Positions 43,716 to 53,332 of a stretch of DNA of 64,000 bases are shown here, piece after piece. The DNA lies in the NCBI RefSeq assembly GCF_022751215.1, contig NZ_JAICDG010000010.1:1-64000 (forward strand), given 5' to 3'. This stretch comes from Actinomadura terrae. Lineage in GTDB: Bacteria > Actinomycetota > Actinomycetes > Streptosporangiales > Streptosporangiaceae. The notes under the pieces were generated by a model. The model was not told the DNA's origin and did no database searches. It worked only from the letters and a program-made list of their open reading frames with translations. The translations under genes and the position numbers were made by a program. Each line of letters begins with the position of its first letter. The stretch's first letter is position 1.

Positions 43716-44942
43716 CTCGGCGAGCGTGCGCTCGGCCTCCTCCAGCCACGCGCGGCGGGCCGACAGCGCCTCCTCGGCGTCCTTGATGTCCTTGTCGCGC
43801 CCCGCGCCACGGGCCTTGTCGAGGCGCTGCTCCAGCTGCTCGATGGAGCTGCGCAGCTGGTTGACGGTCGCCTCGGCGCGGGCGCGGGCCTCGGGGTTGG
43901 TGCGCCGCCACTCGTTCTCCTCGGCGGAGCGGACGGCCTCCTCGATCTTGCGGAGCCGCCCCTCCAGCCGGTCGCGCTGCTCGCGGGGCACCATCCCGGC
44001 GGCCTCCCAGCGCTCCTGGACGGTCCGCAGCGCCTGCCGGGCCGCCCGGACGTCCCGGACGGGCAGCAGCCGCTCGGCCTCGGCGAGGATCTTCTCCTTC
44101 TCCTCGGCGTTGCCGCGGAACTCGGCGTCCCGCTCGGCGAACGCCGAGCCGCGCGCCTGGAAGAAGGTGTCCTGCGCGCCCTTGAAGCGGGCCCACAGCT
44201 CCTCCTCGGCGTCGCGGGAGGCGCGCCCGGCCAGCTTCCAGCGGCGCATCAGGTCGCGGTAGGCGGCGGCGGTGTCGCCCCAGTCGGTGGACCCGGCCAT
44301 CGCCTCGGCCTCGGCGACCAGCCGCTCCTTCTCGCGGCGGGCCTCCTCGCGCTGGTCGTCCAGTGTCGCGAAGTAGACCTTGCGGCGCTTGGTGAAGGCG
44401 TTGCGGGCGGCCGACAGCCGCTTCCACAGCGCGGTCTCGGTCGGCCGGTCGATGCGGTCGGCGGCCTTCCACTCCTCGACCAGCTTCCGCAGCCGCTCGC
44501 CGCCGTTCTTCCAGTGCGTCTCCTCGGCGGCGATCCGCTCGGCCTCGGCGACGATGCGCTCCTTGACCTCGCGGGCCTCGTGCCGGTGCTGCTCGCGCTG
44601 GGCCTTGACCTCCTCGCGGCGCCGCCCGACCTGCTCGGTCAGCCCGTCCAGCCGCCGCCCGAGCGACTCCAGGTCGCCCACGGCGTGCGCGTCGGTGACC
44701 GCCTCGCGCAGCCGCTCGATGCTCTGCTGCGCCTGCGCGGGCTGCAGGTCGGTGGTGCGGACGCGCTGCTCCAGCAGGCCGATCTCGGTGACGAGCGCGT
44801 CGTACTTGCGCTTGAAGTAGGCCAGAGCCTCCTCCGGCGCACCCGCCTGCCAGGACCCCACGACCCGCTCACCGTCCGACGTCCTCACGTAGACGGTGCC
44901 GTCCTCGTCCACCCGGCCCCAGGGATCGGTAGCGCTGGACAC
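43707..44942 (-). CDS. DUF349-family coiled-coil protein
   Basis: 411 residues, almost entirely helical. After a short N-terminal domain (DPWGRVDEDGTVYVRTSDGE) come several DUF349 repeats, each with a conserved Trp (for example RLRKLVEEWKAADRI, LMRRWKLAGRASRDAEEELW, VQERWEAAGMVPREQRDRL). I place the start at the GTG at 44942, with AGGAGG exactly 5 bases upstream; GTGs at 44984 and 44996 would add residues not seen in relatives. It lies between cyclophilin and a repeat. Its role is unknown. Confidence 0.93.
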   Translation of the reverse strand: MSSATDPWGRVDEDGTVYVRTSDGERVVGSWQAGAPEEALAYFKRKYDALVTEIGLLEQRVRTTDLQPAQAQQSIERLREAVTDAHAVGDLESLGRRLDGLTEQVGRRREEVKAQREQHRHEAREVKERIVAEAERIAAEETHWKNGGERLRKLVEEWKAADRIDRPTETALWKRLSAARNAFTKRRKVYFATLDDQREEARREKERLVAEAEAMAGSTDWGDTAAAYRDLMRRWKLAGRASRDAEEELWARFKGAQDTFFQARGSAFAERDAEFRGNAEEKEKILAEAERLLPVRDVRAARQALRTVQERWEAAGMVPREQRDRLEGRLRKIEEAVRSAEENEWRRTNPEARARAEATVNQLRSSIEQLEQRLDKARGAGRDKDIKDAEEALSARRAWLEEAERTLAEFS

Positions 44943-45015
44943 CCTTGCCTCCTGAATCGCAGGTCCGATCGAGCTCTCGGCCACCGGACCCTCCACACCT
45001 TAGTATCCCGTTCGG

Positions 45016-45810
45016 CTATTTCCCGACGATCGTTACGTCCTGGATCGTGACCTTCTTCTTGGGCGCGCCGTCGAAGCCGGGCTGCCCCTTCTCCTGCTTG
45101 TTGTCCTCCACGCCCGCCTTGCCCACCTTCTCCAGCACGTCGACACCCTTGGTGATCTTCCCGAACACGGTGTAGTCGGGCGGGAGCTGCGAATCCGCGT
45201 ACACCATGAAGAACTGGCTGCCGTTGGTGTCGGGCCCGGAGTTCGCCATCGCGAGCGTGCCCTTGAGGTACTTGGCGCCGGTGGTGTTCTCGTTGGCGTA
45301 CTGGTAGCCGGGCCCGCCGCGCCCGGTCCCCTTGGGGTCGCCGCACTGGAGCACGCTGAGGGAGCCCCCGCCGGTCAGCCGGTGGCACGGGGTGGAGTCG
45401 AAGTAGTTCTTCTGGGCGAGGAACGCGAAGGAGTTCACCGTGCAGGGCGCCTTGGACGCGTCCAGCGACATGACGACGTCGCCCTCGCTGGTCTTGACGG
45501 TCGCCTGGACCATCCCGGCGTAGGCGGGCTTCCCCGGCGGCGTGCCGACCTTCTTGGAGTCCCCGGCCTGCGCGGCGTCGACGGGCTTGTAGGCGCACCC
45601 CGAGGCCACGGGCTTGGGATCGGTCTTGGGCTTGTCGTCGTCCTTCATGACCACGGCGGCCGCGGTGCCGCCGCCCGCGAGGACGACCACCCCCGCGACG
45701 GACCCTATGATCTTGAACCTGCGGGCCCTGGCGGCCTCGGCCTGCCGCCGCTGCTCCTGGCGCTCGTAGCGCTGCCGAGCGAGCTGCTTCTTGCGATCCT
45801 TCCCCGCCAC
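45016..45810 (-). CDS. Membrane-anchored cyclophilin-type peptidyl-prolyl isomerase
   Basis: 264 residues. A basic cytoplasmic N terminus (KDRKKQLARQRYERQEQRR), one membrane segment (about 33-52), then an extracellular cyclophilin domain: NSFAFLAQKNYFDSTPCHRLTGGG, NTTGAKYLKGTLAMANSGPD and GSQFFMVYADSQ. It should assist folding of exported proteins. The GTG at 45810 has AGAGGCAGG upstream. A -10-like TACTAT (45851-45856, minus) may be its promoter. It is divergent from the metallo-beta-lactamase-fold gene. Confidence 0.93.
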   Translation of the reverse strand: MAGKDRKKQLARQRYERQEQRRQAEAARARRFKIIGSVAGVVVLAGGGTAAAVVMKDDDKPKTDPKPVASGCAYKPVDAAQAGDSKKVGTPPGKPAYAGMVQATVKTSEGDVVMSLDASKAPCTVNSFAFLAQKNYFDSTPCHRLTGGGSLSVLQCGDPKGTGRGGPGYQYANENTTGAKYLKGTLAMANSGPDTNGSQFFMVYADSQLPPDYTVFGKITKGVDVLEKVGKAGVEDNKQEKGQPGFDGAPKKKVTIQDVTIVGK

Positions 45811-45850
45811 GGGCCTGCCTCTCCACGGTGATCAGGTGAACGTGCAGCGC

Positions 45851-45856
45851 ATAGTA
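45851..45856 (-). promoter_or_regulatory. Candidate -10 element for the cyclophilin gene
   Basis: Minus-strand TACTAT, about 41 bases before the GTG start. There is no good -35. The remaining 230-base divergent spacer up to 46040 shows no clear plus-strand promoter. Confidence 0.3.
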
Positions 45857-46040
45857 GCGGTACCGCGCGCGGGCCGTCGCTCCCGCTGAACGAACGTGGA
45901 GGAACCCTCCAGGCCGCCCCCGCCGCGCCCCGGACGCCGGGCTCACGACACGGCGGCCGGGCTATCTCGTTCGCGGTGGCCTCGGCCGCGCCGGTACCCT
46001 CGGACACGCCCATCCGAGATGGCTCGAAGGAAGGACGGTC

Positions 46041-46778
46041 GTGCTCGTCGCCGGGTTCCCCGCTGGATCGCTCGCCGCGAACTGCTACGTCGTGGCGCCC
46101 GCCGCGGGTGAGGAATGCGTCATCGTCGATCCCGGCCAGGACGCCGAGGGCGGCATCGAGGAGATCCTCCGCGAGCACCGGCTGAAGCCGGTCGCGGTGC
46201 TGATCACGCACGGCCACTTCGACCACGTCATGTCGGTGGCCCCCGTCTGCGGCGCCAGGGACGTCCCCGCCTACATCCATCCGGACGACCGGGTGCTGCT
46301 CAGCGACCCCGGCAAGGGGCTGAGCCTCGCCGTCTCCCAGCAGCTGCTCGGCGGCCTGGAGATGAGCGAGCCCGACGACGTGCGGGAGCTCGCCGACGGG
46401 ACGGCGCTGGAGCTGGCGGGGCTGACCCTCACCGTCGACCACGCGCCCGGCCACTCCCCCGGCTCGGTGACGTTCCGGACGCCCGCGACCGCCGAGCTGC
46501 CCGAGGTGATGTTCGCGGGCGACCTGCTGTTCGCCGGGTCGATCGGCCGCACCGACCTGCCCGGCGGGTCGGACGAGGAGATGGCCGCGAGCCTGCGGCG
46601 GGTGTGCCTGCCGCGTCCCGACGACACCGCCGTCCTGCCCGGCCACGGCCCGCAGACCACAATCGGCCGCGAGCGCGCGACCAACCCCTTCCTCACGCGG
46701 CTCGCGCCGGGCGGCTCTCCCGGTTCGCCGGGCGCGCCGGGCGAGGGGCCGCTGAACGCGCCCACCAAGGGAATCTGA
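46041..46778 (+). CDS. Metallo-beta-lactamase-fold hydrolase (glyoxalase II-like)
   Basis: 245 residues. The metal motif is ITHGHFDHV (HxHxDH), with further ligands in VDHAPGHSPG and AGDLLFAG and a late VLPGHGPQT. It is of the YcbL/glyoxalase II type that hydrolyses thioesters; the substrate is unknown. GTG start with AAGGA 5 bases upstream. It sits directly before hisS-aspS, as in many actinobacteria. The C-terminal Gly/Pro/Ser tail is disordered. Confidence 0.93.
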   Translation: MLVAGFPAGSLAANCYVVAPAAGEECVIVDPGQDAEGGIEEILREHRLKPVAVLITHGHFDHVMSVAPVCGARDVPAYIHPDDRVLLSDPGKGLSLAVSQQLLGGLEMSEPDDVRELADGTALELAGLTLTVDHAPGHSPGSVTFRTPATAELPEVMFAGDLLFAGSIGRTDLPGGSDEEMAASLRRVCLPRPDDTAVLPGHGPQTTIGRERATNPFLTRLAPGGSPGSPGAPGEGPLNAPTKGI

Positions 46779-46790
46779 GCCAAGAAGATC

Positions 46791-48059
46791 ATGAGTTCGA
46801 GCTTTCAGGCCCCCAAGGGGGTCAGTGAATACGTCCCGCCGCGCGCGGACCTGTTCTACGCCATCCGGGAGGCGTTCGCCGAGCAGGCGCGCCTCGCCGG
46901 CTACGGCTACCTGGAGCTGGCCGTCTTCGAGGACACCAACCTGTTCCGGCGGGGCGTCGGCGAGTCGACCGACGTGGTGTCCAAGGAGATGTACACGTTC
47001 GAGGACCGGGGCGGCAGGTCGCTGACGCTGCGCCCGGAGTTCACCGCGACCGTGCTGCGCTCCGTCCTGGAGAACAACCTGCACAAGCAGGGCGCGCTGC
47101 CGGTCAAGGTGTGGACGAGCGGGCCCGCGTTCCGCGCCGAGCGCCCGCAGCAGGGCCGGTACCGGCAGTTCTACCAGCTCGACCTGGAGGCGATCGGCAG
47201 CGAGGACCCGCAGGTCGACGCCGAGACGATCGCGATCGCCGCGAACTGGTACCGCTCGCTCGGCCTGACGCGGGTGCGGCTGCTGCTGAACTCGCTCGGC
47301 TGCCGGGAGTGCCGCCCGGCCTACCGGGCGCTGCTCCAGGACTTCCTGCGCGGCCTCGACCTGGACGAGGCGACCCGCGCCCGCATCGAGATCAACCCGC
47401 TGCGCGTCCTGGACGACAAGCGCCCGCAGGTCCGGGAGCGGCTCGCGGGCGCGCCGCTGATGGCCGACCACCTGTGCGCGTCGTGCAAGGCCCACCACGA
47501 CCGCGTCCGCGGGCTGCTGTCCGACCTCGGCATCGGCTGGGAGGACACCCCCACGCTCGTCCGCGGCCTGGACTACTACACCCGCACCACCTACGAGTTC
47601 GACCACCCGATGCTCGGCGCGCAGTCGGGCATCGGCGGCGGCGGGCGCTACGACGGCCTGTCGGAGGACATCGGCGGCCCGCCGCTGCCCGGCATCGGGT
47701 TCGGCCTCGGCCTCGACCGGACCGTCCTCGCGCTGGAGGCCGAGGGCGCCGCGTTCGCCGCCAAGCCCCGCTGCGAGGTGTTCGGGGTGGCGCTCGGCGA
47801 CGCGGCGGAGCGCGCGATGTTCGCGCTCGTGGCGGAGCTGCGCGGCGCGGGCGTCGCCGCCGACATGGCGTTCGGGGGCAAGCGGCTCAAGGGCGCCATG
47901 AAGGACGCGGACCGGTCGGGTGCCCGCTACGCGGTGATTCTCGGCGAGCGAGATATCACGGACGGCGTCGCCCAGGTCAAGGATCTGACCGAGGGCGAGC
48001 AGACCGCCGTCCCCCTCGCCGACATCACCCCGACGTTGAAGGAAAGGCTTTCGAGATGA
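46791..48059 (+). CDS. hisS: Histidine--tRNA ligase
   Basis: 422 residues, class II synthetase. Opens SSSFQAPKGVSEYVPPRA; motif 2 FRAERPQQGRYRQFYQLD, HisA motif LVRGLDYYTRTTYEF and motif 3 GFGLGLDRTVLALE are all present, with the C-terminal anticodon-binding domain (about 330-422). ATG start. It overlaps aspS by 4 bases. Confidence 0.97.
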   Translation: MSSSFQAPKGVSEYVPPRADLFYAIREAFAEQARLAGYGYLELAVFEDTNLFRRGVGESTDVVSKEMYTFEDRGGRSLTLRPEFTATVLRSVLENNLHKQGALPVKVWTSGPAFRAERPQQGRYRQFYQLDLEAIGSEDPQVDAETIAIAANWYRSLGLTRVRLLLNSLGCRECRPAYRALLQDFLRGLDLDEATRARIEINPLRVLDDKRPQVRERLAGAPLMADHLCASCKAHHDRVRGLLSDLGIGWEDTPTLVRGLDYYTRTTYEFDHPMLGAQSGIGGGGRYDGLSEDIGGPPLPGIGFGLGLDRTVLALEAEGAAFAAKPRCEVFGVALGDAAERAMFALVAELRGAGVAADMAFGGKRLKGAMKDADRSGARYAVILGERDITDGVAQVKDLTEGEQTAVPLADITPTLKERLSR

Positions 48060-49882
48060 TCCGCACGCACGAGGCGGGGACGCTCCGCAAGGAGCACGCC
48101 GGGCAGCAGGTCACGCTGGCCGGCTGGGTGGGACGCCGCCGCGACCACGGCGGCGTCACGTTCATCGACCTGCGCGACGCGTCCGGCACGGCGCAGGTCG
48201 TGTTCCGCGAGGAGGAGGGCCCGGACGGCGCCGCCGAGGCGGCCCCCGCCGGCGGCGCGGGCGCCGTGGTGAGCGGCGTCGCGCACGACCTGCGCGCCGA
48301 GTTCTGCGTCAAGGTCACCGGCGAGGTCCGGGTGCGGCCCGCCGGGAACGAGAACCCGGAGCTGCCCACCGGCGACATCGAGGTCGCCGCCACCGAGATC
48401 GAGGTCCTGTCGGACTCGGCGCCGCTGCCGTTCCCGATCGAGGGCGACGTCAACGTCAACGAGGAGATCCGGCTCCGGTACCGCTACCTCGACCTGCGCC
48501 GCGACGCCGTCGCGCGGGCGATGCGGGTCCGCTCGGAGGCGACGTTCATCACCCACGAGGTGATGCGCGAGCACGGCTTCGTCAACATCGAGACGCCCAC
48601 CCTCACCCGGTCGACGCCCGAGGGCGCCCGCGACTTCCTCGTCCCCGTCCGGCTCCGGCCCGGCCACTGGTACGCGCTGCCGCAGTCGCCGCAGCTGTTC
48701 AAGCAGCTCCTCATGGTCGCCGGGATGGAGCGCTACTACCAGATCGCGCGCTGCTACCGCGACGAGGACTTCCGCGCCGACCGGCAGCCCGAGTTCACCC
48801 AGATCGACATCGAGATGTCGTTCGCCGAGCAGGACGACGTCCTGCGGGTCGGCGAGGACCTCGTCGCCCGGCTGTGGAAGGACGTCGCGGGATACGAGAT
48901 TCCCCGTCCGATCCCCCACATCACCTACGCCGACGCGATGGCCCGCTACGGCTCCGACAAGCCCGACCTGCGGTTCGGCAACGAGCTGACCGACCTGACC
49001 GAGTACTTCGCGGGCACCGCGTTCCGGGTGTTCCAGGCGCCCTACGTCGGCGCGGTGGTCATGCCGGGCGGCGCGTCCCAGACCCGCAAGGAGCTGGACG
49101 GCTGGCAGGACTGGGCGAAGGCGCGCGGCGCCCGGGGCCTCGCCTACGTCCTCGTCGGCGAGGACGGCACGCTCGGCGGCCCCGTCGCCAAGAACCTCTC
49201 CGACTCCGAGAAGTCCGGGCTCGCCGCCGCGACCGGCGCGGCCGCCGGTGACGCGATCTTCTTCGGCGCCGGGAAGCGGCACGCCACCCAGGAGCTGCTC
49301 GGCGCGGCCCGCCTGGAGATCGGCCGGCGCGGGAACCTGATCGACGAGTCGGCCTGGGAGTTCGTCTGGGTCGTCGACGCGCCGATCTTCGAGCCCGTCG
49401 AGGACGAGAAGGGCGAGCAGATCGGCTGGACGTCGGTCCACCACCCCTTCACCGCGCCCAAGCCGCAGTTCGCCGACTCCTTCCACGAGGACCCGGGCGC
49501 CGCGCTCGCCGACGCCTACGACCTCGTCCTGAACGGCACGGAGATCGGCGGCGGGTCGCTGCGCATCCACCGCGCCGAGACCCAGCAGCGGGTGTTCGAC
49601 GTGCTCGGGCTGTCCAAGCAGGAGGCCGAGTCGCAGTTCGGGCACCTGCTGGAGGCGTTCAAGTTCGGCCCGCCGCCGCACGGCGGCATCGCCTTCGGCT
49701 GGGACCGGACCGTCATGCTCCTGTCCCGCCAGGACACGATCCGCGACGTGATCGCGTTCCCCAAGGCGGCGTCCGGCACCGACCCGCTGACCGACGCGCC
49801 GACCACGATCACCGCGCGGCAGCGCGCGGAAGCGGGCGTCGACGTGATCCCCGAAGAGGACGAGGCCCCCGCCGAGGCCTAG
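48056..49882 (+). CDS. aspS: Aspartate--tRNA ligase
   Basis: 608 residues. The N-terminal OB-fold anticodon domain (VTLAGWVGRRRDHGGVTFID) precedes the class II core with motif 2 CYRDEDFRADRQPEFTQID, the bacterial GAD insertion (about 310-420), and motif 3 GIAFGWDRTVMLL. The ATG at 48056 overlaps the hisS stop (ATGA). No AsnRS is in the window, so whether it also charges tRNA-Asn cannot be judged. Confidence 0.97.
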   Translation: MIRTHEAGTLRKEHAGQQVTLAGWVGRRRDHGGVTFIDLRDASGTAQVVFREEEGPDGAAEAAPAGGAGAVVSGVAHDLRAEFCVKVTGEVRVRPAGNENPELPTGDIEVAATEIEVLSDSAPLPFPIEGDVNVNEEIRLRYRYLDLRRDAVARAMRVRSEATFITHEVMREHGFVNIETPTLTRSTPEGARDFLVPVRLRPGHWYALPQSPQLFKQLLMVAGMERYYQIARCYRDEDFRADRQPEFTQIDIEMSFAEQDDVLRVGEDLVARLWKDVAGYEIPRPIPHITYADAMARYGSDKPDLRFGNELTDLTEYFAGTAFRVFQAPYVGAVVMPGGASQTRKELDGWQDWAKARGARGLAYVLVGEDGTLGGPVAKNLSDSEKSGLAAATGAAAGDAIFFGAGKRHATQELLGAARLEIGRRGNLIDESAWEFVWVVDAPIFEPVEDEKGEQIGWTSVHHPFTAPKPQFADSFHEDPGAALADAYDLVLNGTEIGGGSLRIHRAETQQRVFDVLGLSKQEAESQFGHLLEAFKFGPPPHGGIAFGWDRTVMLLSRQDTIRDVIAFPKAASGTDPLTDAPTTITARQRAEAGVDVIPEEDEAPAEA

Positions 49883-49890
49883 GAACGGTT

Positions 49891-49919
49891 CAGGGCGGCC
49901 GCTCCGCGCGGCCGCCCTG
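49891..49919. terminator. Bidirectional terminator between aspS and relA
   Basis: CAGGGCGGCCGC (49891-49902), 5-base loop, GCGGCCGCCCTG (49908-49919): a perfect 12-base stem between the two convergent stops at 49882 and 49935. Confidence 0.85.
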
Positions 49920-49934
49920 GAACGCCTCGTCGTG

Positions 49935-52586
49935 CTATCGGGTCGCGCCGCTGGTCACCCGGTAGACGTCGTACACGCCGTCTATCGACCGGACGGCCTT
50001 CAGCACGTGGCCGAGGTGCTTCGGGTCGCCCATCTCGAAGGTGAAGCGCGACACCGCGACCCGGTCGCGGGTGGTGGTGACCGACGCCGACAGGATGTTG
50101 ACGTGCTGGTCGGACAGGACGCGCGTCACGTCCGACAGCAGCCGGGGCCGGTCGAGGGCCTCGACCTGGATCGCCACGAGGAAGACCGAGTCCTCGCCCG
50201 GGGACCACTTCACGTCGATCAGGCGGTCGGGCTGGGCCTTCAGGCTCGCGATGTTCGAACAGTCGGCGCGGTGCACCGACACGCCGTGGCCGCGGGTGAC
50301 GAAGCCGACGATGTCGTCGCCGGGGACGGGCGTGCAGCAGCGCGACAGCCGCACCCACACGTCGGGGTCGTCGGCGACGACGACGCCCGGGTCGCCGGCG
50401 GGACGGTTCCGCTTGCGCCGCGTCGGGAACGCGATCTCGGCGAGGTCCTCCTCGGCGCTCTCCACGCCGCCGAGGGCCTCCACGAGCCGCTGCACGACGG
50501 TCTGCGCGGAGACGTGCCCCTCGCCGACCGCCGCGTACAGCGACGAGACGTCGGTGTAGCGCATGTCGCGGGCGAGGGCGAGCAGCGCCTCACCGGACAT
50601 CATGCGCTGGAGCGGCATGTTCTGCTTGCGCATCGCGCGGGCGATGGAGTCCTTGCCGGACTCGATCGCGGTGTCGCGGCGCTCCTTGGAGAACCAGTGC
50701 TTGATCTTGTTGCGGGCGCGGGCGCTCTTGATGAAGCCGAGCCAGTCGCGGCTCGGGCCCGCGTCCTGCGACTTGGAGGTGAACACCTCGACGGTGTCGC
50801 CGTTGTCGAGGGTCGATTCGAGGGGGACGAGGCGGCCGTTGACGCGGGCGCCGATACATCGGTGCCCGACCTCGGTGTGGATCGCGTACGCGAAGTCGAC
50901 GGGGGTCGCGCCCTGCGGCAGCGCGATCACGTCGCCCTTCGGGGTGAAGACGAAGACCTCCGAGACCGACAGGTCGAACCGCAGCGACTCCAGGAACTCG
51001 GCGGGGTCGGCGGTCTCCTTCTGCCAGTCCAGCAGCTGGCGGAGCCACTGCATGTCGCCGGCCTTGCGGCCGCCGACGGTCTCCTCCTTGTACTTCCAGT
51101 GCGCGGCGACGCCGTACTCGGCGCGGCGGTGCATGCCCCAGGTGCGGATCTGCAACTCGACGGGCTTGCCCTCGGGCCCGATGACCGTCGTGTGCAGCGA
51201 CTGGTACATGTTGAACTTCGGCATCGCGATGTAGTCCTTGAACCGGCCGGGGACCGGGTTCCACCGCGCGTGGATCGAGCCGAGGGCGGCGTAGCAGTCG
51301 CGGACGCTGTCGACGAGGACCCGGATGCCGACCAGGTCGTAGATGTCGTCGAAGCTGACGTCCCGCGCGATCATCTTCTGGTAGATCGAGTAGTAGTGCT
51401 TGGGCCGCCCGGTGACGGTCGCCTTGATCCGCGCCTCGCGCAGGTCGGTCGAGACGTTCTCGATCACTTCCTGGAGGTAGACGTCGCGGCGGGGGGCGCG
51501 CTCGGACACCAGGCGGGCGATCTCGTCGAACCGCTTGGGGTACATCGTCGCGAACGCGAGGTCCTCCAGCTCCCACTTGAGCGTGTTCATGCCGAGGCGG
51601 TGCGCGAGCGGCGCGAACACCTCCAGCGTCTCGCGGGCCTTCTTCTCCTGCTTGTGCCGGGGCATGTAGCGCAGCGTGCGCATGTTGTGCAGCCGGTCGC
51701 CGAGCTTGATCACCAGGACGCGGATGTCGCGGGACATCGCCACGACCATCTTGCGGACGGTCTCGGCCTCGGCCGCCTCGCCGTACTTGACCTTGTCGAG
51801 CTTGGTGACGCCGTCGACCAGCGCGGCGATCTCGTCGCCGAAGTCGGTGGCGAGCTCCTCCAGCGTGTAGGGGGTGTCCTCGACGGTGTCGTGCAGCAGC
51901 GCCGCGCACAGGGTCTCGGTGTTCATGCCGAGTTCGGCGAGGATCGTCGCGACCGCGAGCGGGTGGGTGATGTAGGGGTCGCCGCTCTTGCGCTTCTGGT
52001 GCCGGTGGTAGTGCGCGGCGACGTCGTAGGCGCGCTCGATCAGCCGGAGGTCCGCCTTCGGATGGGTGTTGCGGACCGTCTTGATGAGTGGTTCGAGTAC
52101 CGGGTTCATAGTGGGACCGCGCTGGGCGCCCAGCCTGGCGAGCCTGCGGCGCACCCGGGCGGCGGACGGCGGGATGGTGGTGGACGTGGAGGAGGGGCCC
52201 TCGGCGGCGGGGCCGTCGGCGGTGGCCGCGCTCCCGGGCGTCGCGGCGGGGGCGGCGGGCGCGGCGGGCCGGTCGGACGGTGCCCGCTCGGCCGGGGTCC
52301 GCTCGGGCGCCGCGTTGCCCGGCGGCGCGCTGTCGGACGACGCCCTGCCTGCGGGCGGCCGGTCACCCGAGGGTGCGGCCGGTGGGCGCGCGGCGGCGGA
52401 CGGCGATGGAGCGGACGACTGGGCGGGCGGGCGCCCGGGCGGCTGGGCGGGAGGCATGGCGGAGGGCGGCACGCCCGATGCCTCGGCGGTCCCGGCCTCG
52501 GCGCCGCCCCGTTCGGGGCGGGATCCGGCCGTGGGATCCGCCGCGGTGTCGGTCACCGCGTCGGTCGATACCACCTCACCTGGCAC
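49935..52586 (-). CDS. relA: Bifunctional (p)ppGpp synthetase/hydrolase (Rel)
   Basis: 883 residues; sets the alarmone level under amino-acid starvation. About 155 Pro/Ala-rich residues lead to the HD hydrolase domain (LCAALLHDTVEDTPYT, KLGDRLHNMRTL), then the synthetase (DDIYDLVGIRVLVDSV, FKDYIAMPKFNMYQSLHTTV), TGS (VFVFTPKGDVIALPQG), a zinc/Cys-type RIS region (RCCTPVPGDDI) and the ACT domain at the C terminus. The active HD motif and synthetase region suggest both activities. The GTG has GGGAGG 4 bases upstream. The N-terminal extension is longer than I expect for the family. Confidence 0.96.
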   Translation of the reverse strand: MPGEVVSTDAVTDTAADPTAGSRPERGGAEAGTAEASGVPPSAMPPAQPPGRPPAQSSAPSPSAAARPPAAPSGDRPPAGRASSDSAPPGNAAPERTPAERAPSDRPAAPAAPAATPGSAATADGPAAEGPSSTSTTIPPSAARVRRRLARLGAQRGPTMNPVLEPLIKTVRNTHPKADLRLIERAYDVAAHYHRHQKRKSGDPYITHPLAVATILAELGMNTETLCAALLHDTVEDTPYTLEELATDFGDEIAALVDGVTKLDKVKYGEAAEAETVRKMVVAMSRDIRVLVIKLGDRLHNMRTLRYMPRHKQEKKARETLEVFAPLAHRLGMNTLKWELEDLAFATMYPKRFDEIARLVSERAPRRDVYLQEVIENVSTDLREARIKATVTGRPKHYYSIYQKMIARDVSFDDIYDLVGIRVLVDSVRDCYAALGSIHARWNPVPGRFKDYIAMPKFNMYQSLHTTVIGPEGKPVELQIRTWGMHRRAEYGVAAHWKYKEETVGGRKAGDMQWLRQLLDWQKETADPAEFLESLRFDLSVSEVFVFTPKGDVIALPQGATPVDFAYAIHTEVGHRCIGARVNGRLVPLESTLDNGDTVEVFTSKSQDAGPSRDWLGFIKSARARNKIKHWFSKERRDTAIESGKDSIARAMRKQNMPLQRMMSGEALLALARDMRYTDVSSLYAAVGEGHVSAQTVVQRLVEALGGVESAEEDLAEIAFPTRRKRNRPAGDPGVVVADDPDVWVRLSRCCTPVPGDDIVGFVTRGHGVSVHRADCSNIASLKAQPDRLIDVKWSPGEDSVFLVAIQVEALDRPRLLSDVTRVLSDQHVNILSASVTTTRDRVAVSRFTFEMGDPKHLGHVLKAVRSIDGVYDVYRVTSGATR

Positions 52587-52682
52587 TCAGCCTCCCTGGT
52601 CAGTGCGGGCGCGGCTCCCCGGCCGCCCCGCGGGCCGGCGACCGGCCCGGATTCCGCCAGTGTATCCGGCCCCTTTTTGGTG

Positions 52683-53207
52683 CTAGACCGTAACCAGCGA
52701 ATGGACGTCCACATTCCCGAGCTGCTCGCGTCCCCGCAGGAACGACAGCTCGATCAGGACGCTGATCCCGGCGACCTCCCCGCCGCCTCGGCGGACGAGA
52801 TCGACGGCCGCTTTGGCCGTCCCGCCGGTGGCCAGCACGTCGTCGACGATCAGCACCCGGTCACCGGGGCCGAAGGCGTCGACGTGCATCTCGATCGTCT
52901 CGGTCCCGTACTCGAGATCATAGGTCTCCTCGTGCGTCCGCGAGGGCAGCTTTCCCTTTTTGCGCACCGGAACGAAGCCCGCGCCGAAGTGGTAGGCGAC
53001 GGGCGCGGCGATGATGAAGCCGCGCGCCTCGATCCCCACGATCTTGTCGATGGTGCCGCGGCCGTGGTGGTTGACGATCGTGTCCACCACGCCCGCGAAC
53101 GCGACGTGATCGGCGAGCAGCGGCGTGATGTCCTTGAACACCACTCCCGGCTTCGGATAGTCGTCCACGTCGCGGATCCGCTCCCGGATCAGCTTGTCGA
53201 GGTCCAC
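52683..53207 (-). CDS. apt: Adenine phosphoribosyltransferase
   Basis: 174 residues; salvages adenine to AMP. The PRPP-binding motif is VLIVDDVLATGGTAKAA, and IVGIEARGFIIAAPVAY and FVPVRKKGKLPS are typical of Apt. The GTG at 53207 has GGGAG 6 bases upstream. The frame stays open upstream through the 15-base repeats, so a start at 53321 could add 38 residues including VVLST units. It lies between secDF and relA, as usual. Confidence 0.95.
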   Translation of the reverse strand: MDLDKLIRERIRDVDDYPKPGVVFKDITPLLADHVAFAGVVDTIVNHHGRGTIDKIVGIEARGFIIAAPVAYHFGAGFVPVRKKGKLPSRTHEETYDLEYGTETIEMHVDAFGPGDRVLIVDDVLATGGTAKAAVDLVRRGGGEVAGISVLIELSFLRGREQLGNVDVHSLVTV

Positions 53208-53220
53208 GCTCGTCTCCCTG

Positions 53221-53296
53221 TGCTGAGTACCGCTCGTGCTGAGTACCACTGTGCTGAGTACCACTGTGCTGAGTACCACGGTGGTGGGTACCGCGG
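53221..53296. repeat. Five-unit 15-base tandem repeat upstream of apt
   Basis: Plus-strand units TGCTGAGTACCGCTCG (16 bases, 53221-53236), TGCTGAGTACCACTG (53237-53251 and 53252-53266, identical), TGCTGAGTACCACGG (53267-53281), and a degenerate TGGTGGGTACCGCGG (53282-53296). It lies 13 bases before the apt start, in its leader. The 15-base period keeps the apt frame open. Confidence 0.9.
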
Positions 53297-53332
53297 CCGA
53301 TCCCCTGATGATGGGCTCCACCGCTCAAGGGA

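Noticed and set aside
52640..52680. relA promoter with a TACACT -10 upstream of the Rel gene
   Set aside because: No usable -35 at the right distance; too weak to list.
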